Source of the DNA: an uncultured Clostridia bacterium
GTDB lineage: Bacteria > Bacillota > Clostridia > Lachnospirales > Anaerotignaceae
DNA: 7,805 nt
Assembly (NCBI GenBank): GCA_937888765.1
Contig: CALASU010000072.1
Coordinates: 1-7,805 of the forward strand
Direction: 5' to 3'
Part shown: positions 6,115 through 7,805 of the stretch, piece by piece
Layout: every line of letters begins with the position of its first letter
Numbering within the stretch: position 1 is the first letter of the stretch
Translations under genes and position numbers: made by a program
Notes under the pieces: generated by a model
What the model saw: only the letters and a program-made list of their open reading frames with translations
The model's database searches: none
Told to the model about the DNA's origin: nothing

Positions 6115-6381
6115 TTATTCCCTGTCCGTCTGCAGCAGTTCGTCAGCATCCGCTTCGATTAAAATAATATCATCCCCGATCCGTTTGATGCACCGCCACG
6201 GCACAAAAAATGCCCGTTCCTTGCCAAAGAAATTCCATTTTGTATCCTCAGGAATGATAATTGTGCAGATTTTCCCCGTGTGGATATCCAGTTCCAGATC
6301 ACAGATACAGCCCAAACGCTTGCCGTCGCAGACGTTGATGACTTCCTTTTCCTGTAATGCCGAAAAGCGTTCCCATTTCAT
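6115..6381 (-). CDS. ylmC: YlmC/YmxH family PRC-barrel protein
   Basis: An 88-residue single PRC-barrel domain protein. The family signature is clear: KEVINVCDGKRLG, then LELDIHTGKI, then FFGKE, then VPWRCIKRIGDDIILIE. YlmC/YmxH proteins are conserved in spore-forming Firmicutes, often beside sigG or nrdR; the biochemical role is not established, though sporulation is usually suggested. The frame is open to an ATG at 6456, but that adds a basic 25-residue extension not seen in the family as I know it. ATG 6381, with AGGAGA 9 nt upstream, starts just before the conserved barrel. A TATAAA on the minus strand at 6464-6459 could be its -10, but the -35 is poor. An 85-nt gap containing the nrdR promoter separates it from nrdR. 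No sigG is next to it; nrdD is divergent instead. Confidence 0.92.
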   Translation of the reverse strand: MKWERFSALQEKEVINVCDGKRLGCICDLELDIHTGKICTIIIPEDTKWNFFGKERAFFVPWRCIKRIGDDIILIEADADELLQTDRE

Positions 6382-6490
6382 TTTTTTCCATCTCCTGACA
6401 TGAATTTCTCCTTTTATTCTATGCCGGAAAGGATTGTCCCTCTTACTTTTATGCACCTTTTATAGAAATTCGCTTTTTCTTTAAATTCCC

Positions 6491-6519
6491 TTGACGCATC
6501 CACATATATCTCCTACAAT
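6491..6519 (+). promoter_or_regulatory. Distal promoter P1 of nrdD
   Basis: TTGACG (6491-6496), a 17-nt spacer and TACAAT (6514-6519) form a good sigma-A promoter. Transcription would begin near 6526, leaving a leader of about 118 nt. A candidate NrdR box overlaps its -10 and start site. Confidence 0.75.
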
Positions 6520-6530
6520 ATATATTGCAC
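6515..6530 (+). promoter_or_regulatory. Candidate NrdR box 1
   Basis: ACAATATATATTGCAC resembles the 16-bp NrdR box pattern as I remember it (ACAC-AT-rich centre-GTGT), matching about 11 to 12 positions, and contains the perfect palindrome CAATATATATTG (6516-6527). It overlaps the P1 -10, an effective position for repression. The A/T-rich centre makes chance matches fairly likely. Confidence 0.45.
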
Positions 6531-6543
6531 TTAAAAACCAAAA

Positions 6544-6559
6544 AAACTAGATGTTGTGG
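6544..6559 (+). promoter_or_regulatory. Candidate NrdR box 2
   Basis: AAACTAGATGTTGTGG matches the NrdR box pattern at about 11 of 16 positions (the CTAG and TTGTG halves). Its centre is 29 bp from box 1, near the roughly three-turn spacing (about 31 bp) I recall for paired NrdR boxes. It lies between P1 and P2. It also sits within a weak 8-bp AU-rich hairpin (6533-6540/6557-6564). Confidence 0.45.
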
Positions 6560-6572
6560 TTTTTGTCCTTTT

Positions 6573-6602
6573 TTGACACAAGAGCACAAATGTTGATAAA
6601 AT
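6573..6602 (+). promoter_or_regulatory. Proximal promoter P2 of nrdD
   Basis: A perfect -35 TTGACA (6573-6578) is followed after 18 nt by TAAAAT (6597-6602), a 5 of 6 match to the -10 consensus. The start would be near 6609, giving a short leader of about 35 nt. With P1 upstream, nrdD may have two promoters differently exposed to NrdR. Confidence 0.65.
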
Positions 6603-6643
6603 CAGCATTTTTCAGAAATTACAGAAGAAAGAAGGGGTTTTTT

Positions 6644-7805
6644 ATGATTACAACCATTACAAAAAGAGATGGCCGCAAGGCTCATTTTGATCTGAATAAA
6701 ATCGCCAATGCCATTCAGAAAGCATTTCGCGATACTGCCGAAGAAAACGATTATAACCTCTGTCTGCATCTTGCACAGGAAGTTTCCGATCACTTTGAAG
6801 AAAAAGGCATCGCAACACCCTCTGTAGAACAGATTCAGGATGATGTAGAAAGCGTTCTGATGCGCCATGGCTATGCACGCACCGCAAAATCCTATATCCT
6901 GTATCGTGCAGAGCGTACCCGTATCAGAAACATGAACGACCGCCTGATGAAAACCTTTGAGGATATTACATACAAGGATGCAACAGACAGCGACATCAAA
7001 AGAGAAAATGCCAACATTGACGGTAATACCGCAATGGGTTCCATGCTGAAATACGGCTCTGAGGGTGCAAAGCATTTCTATGAAAGCTATGTTCTGAACC
7101 CCGCTCACTCCGAAGCACACAGAGAAGGCGACATTCATATCCACGATCTCGACTTCTATACACTGACAACCACATGCTGTCAGATCGACCTGCTGAAGCT
7201 CTTTGACGGCGGCTTTTCCACAGGTCATGGCGTGCTGAGAGAACCCAATGACATTGCAAGCTATGCATCCCTTGCCTGCATTGCCATCCAGTCCAATCAG
7301 AACGACCAGCACGGCGGGCAGTCCATCGGCAACTTTGACTACGGTCTGGCTCCCGGTGTTGCAAAAACATACAAAAAACGCTACCGCTCTACACTGTCCT
7401 CTCTGATCGAAGTAATGGATTGTCCCGAACATGCAGAAAAAGCACAGGTTGCTTTTAAAGTACTCTCTGCAGAAAATCTGTTCCCTACACTGGACGGCTG
7501 TGAAAAATACAACGCAAAAGAAAAAGAACTGCTGCTGGCCATCGGTCTGGAAGAAAAAATGATTGATAAAATCCAGAAATTCTCCGCCAAAAAAGCAACA
7601 GAAGAAACAGACAAGGCAACCTATCAGGCAATGGAAGCCCTGCTGCACAACCTCAATACCATGCATTCCCGCGCAGGCGCACAGACTCCCTTCTCCTCCA
7701 TCAACTATGGTATGGATACCTCCACAGAAGGCCGCATGATTATGAAAAATGTGCTGCTGGTAACAGAAGCAGGTCTTGGCAACGGGGAAACTGCGATCTT
7801 CCCCA
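6644..7805 (+). CDS. nrdD: Anaerobic (class III) ribonucleoside-triphosphate reductase, N-terminal half
   Basis: NrdD reduces ribonucleoside triphosphates to dNTPs without oxygen, using a glycyl radical installed by the SAM enzyme NrdG. The first 387 codons are visible and the frame is open at the right edge. The N-terminal ATP-cone (about 1-95, starting MITTITKRDGRKAHFDLNKI) is the allosteric dATP/ATP activity site. The catalytic barrel begins with NIDGNTAMGSMLKYG and EGDIHIHDLDFYT. It then has TTTCCQIDL (Cys178/Cys179; one is probably the thiyl-radical cysteine), a GGFSTGHGVLREP segment, QHGGQSIGNFDYGLAPG, and NTMHSRAGAQTPFSSINYG near the edge. The C-terminal glycyl radical site lies outside the window. 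The ATG at 6644 has AAGGGG 6 nt upstream. It is divergent from ylmC-nrdR, with two promoters and candidate NrdR boxes in front. Confidence 0.96.
   Translation, partial: MITTITKRDGRKAHFDLNKIANAIQKAFRDTAEENDYNLCLHLAQEVSDHFEEKGIATPSVEQIQDDVESVLMRHGYARTAKSYILYRAERTRIRNMNDRLMKTFEDITYKDATDSDIKRENANIDGNTAMGSMLKYGSEGAKHFYESYVLNPAHSEAHREGDIHIHDLDFYTLTTTCCQIDLLKLFDGGFSTGHGVLREPNDIASYASLACIAIQSNQNDQHGGQSIGNFDYGLAPGVAKTYKKRYRSTLSSLIEVMDCPEHAEKAQVAFKVLSAENLFPTLDGCEKYNAKEKELLLAIGLEEKMIDKIQKFSAKKATEETDKATYQAMEALLHNLNTMHSRAGAQTPFSSINYGMDTSTEGRMIMKNVLLVTEAGLGNGETAIFP

Noticed and set aside
6415..6424. CATAGAATA on the minus strand, matching a sigma-K-like -10 (CATANNNTA) upstream of ylmC
   Set aside because: No -35 element at an acceptable distance. 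A single short match in A/T-rich DNA is not enough to claim sporulation control.
6382..6456. Extended N-terminus of ylmC starting at ATG 6456
   Set aside because: The extension is basic and not typical of the family. The ATG at 6381 has a proper AGGAGA site and starts at the conserved barrel.
6533..6574. AU-rich hairpin followed by a T6 run in the nrdD leader, as a possible attenuator
   Set aside because: The 8-bp stem is weak, the loop is long, and four non-T bases separate the stem from the T-run. The same bases are better explained as a candidate NrdR box and the P2 -35.
6602..7666. Long minus-strand open frame of 354 codons
   Set aside because: It is the exact antisense of nrdD, with a Cys/Phe-rich composition and no ribosome-binding site or family motif. 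The plus-strand frame is unmistakably NrdD.

Overview
The window looks like chromosomal DNA from a strictly or facultatively anaerobic, probably spore-forming Firmicute, most likely class Clostridia and possibly Lachnospiraceae-like. The evidence is an AddA-type (not RecB-type) recombination nuclease, a YlmC/YmxH PRC-barrel protein next to nrdR (a common clostridial and bacillar pairing), a class III anaerobic ribonucleotide reductase, strong AGGAGG ribosome-binding sites, and a tiny Cys/Asn/Trp-rich protein of a kind I recall from gut Clostridia. Genus cannot be fixed from the sequence alone.

Layout, left to right. Positions 1-287 hold the 3' end of asnA (+). Positions 288-531 are a convergent intergenic spacer packed with short inverted repeats. 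From 4805 down to 532, on the minus strand, lies a two-gene unit: an unrecognised 194-aa protein followed 17 nt later by full-length addA. A strong bidirectional terminator (4877-4920) separates this unit from the next upstream gene, a 60-aa Cys-rich microprotein (5127-4945, minus). The leader of that gene contains a long hairpin that would bury its Shine-Dalgarno. Next on the minus strand is nrdR (6029-5559). It overlaps by 4 nt a small gene resembling a free-standing class II tRNA-synthetase anticodon-binding domain (5562-5278). ylmC (6381-6115, minus) lies upstream of nrdR. A 262-nt divergent control region (6382-6643) separates it from nrdD (+), which runs off the right edge.

How the genes relate. 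The right part forms a ribonucleotide-reduction neighbourhood: the repressor gene nrdR, with its own consensus-like promoter, sits one small gene away from its expected target nrdD. The nrdD upstream region carries two sigma-A-type promoters and candidate NrdR boxes. The left part is DNA repair (addA, without its usual partner addB in view) and asparagine synthesis. The least explained items are the SD-sequestering hairpin plus Cys-rich microprotein, the anticodon-domain-like protein coupled to nrdR, and the 194-aa orphan ahead of addA. No CRISPR array, rRNA, tRNA, insertion sequence or phage gene was seen.
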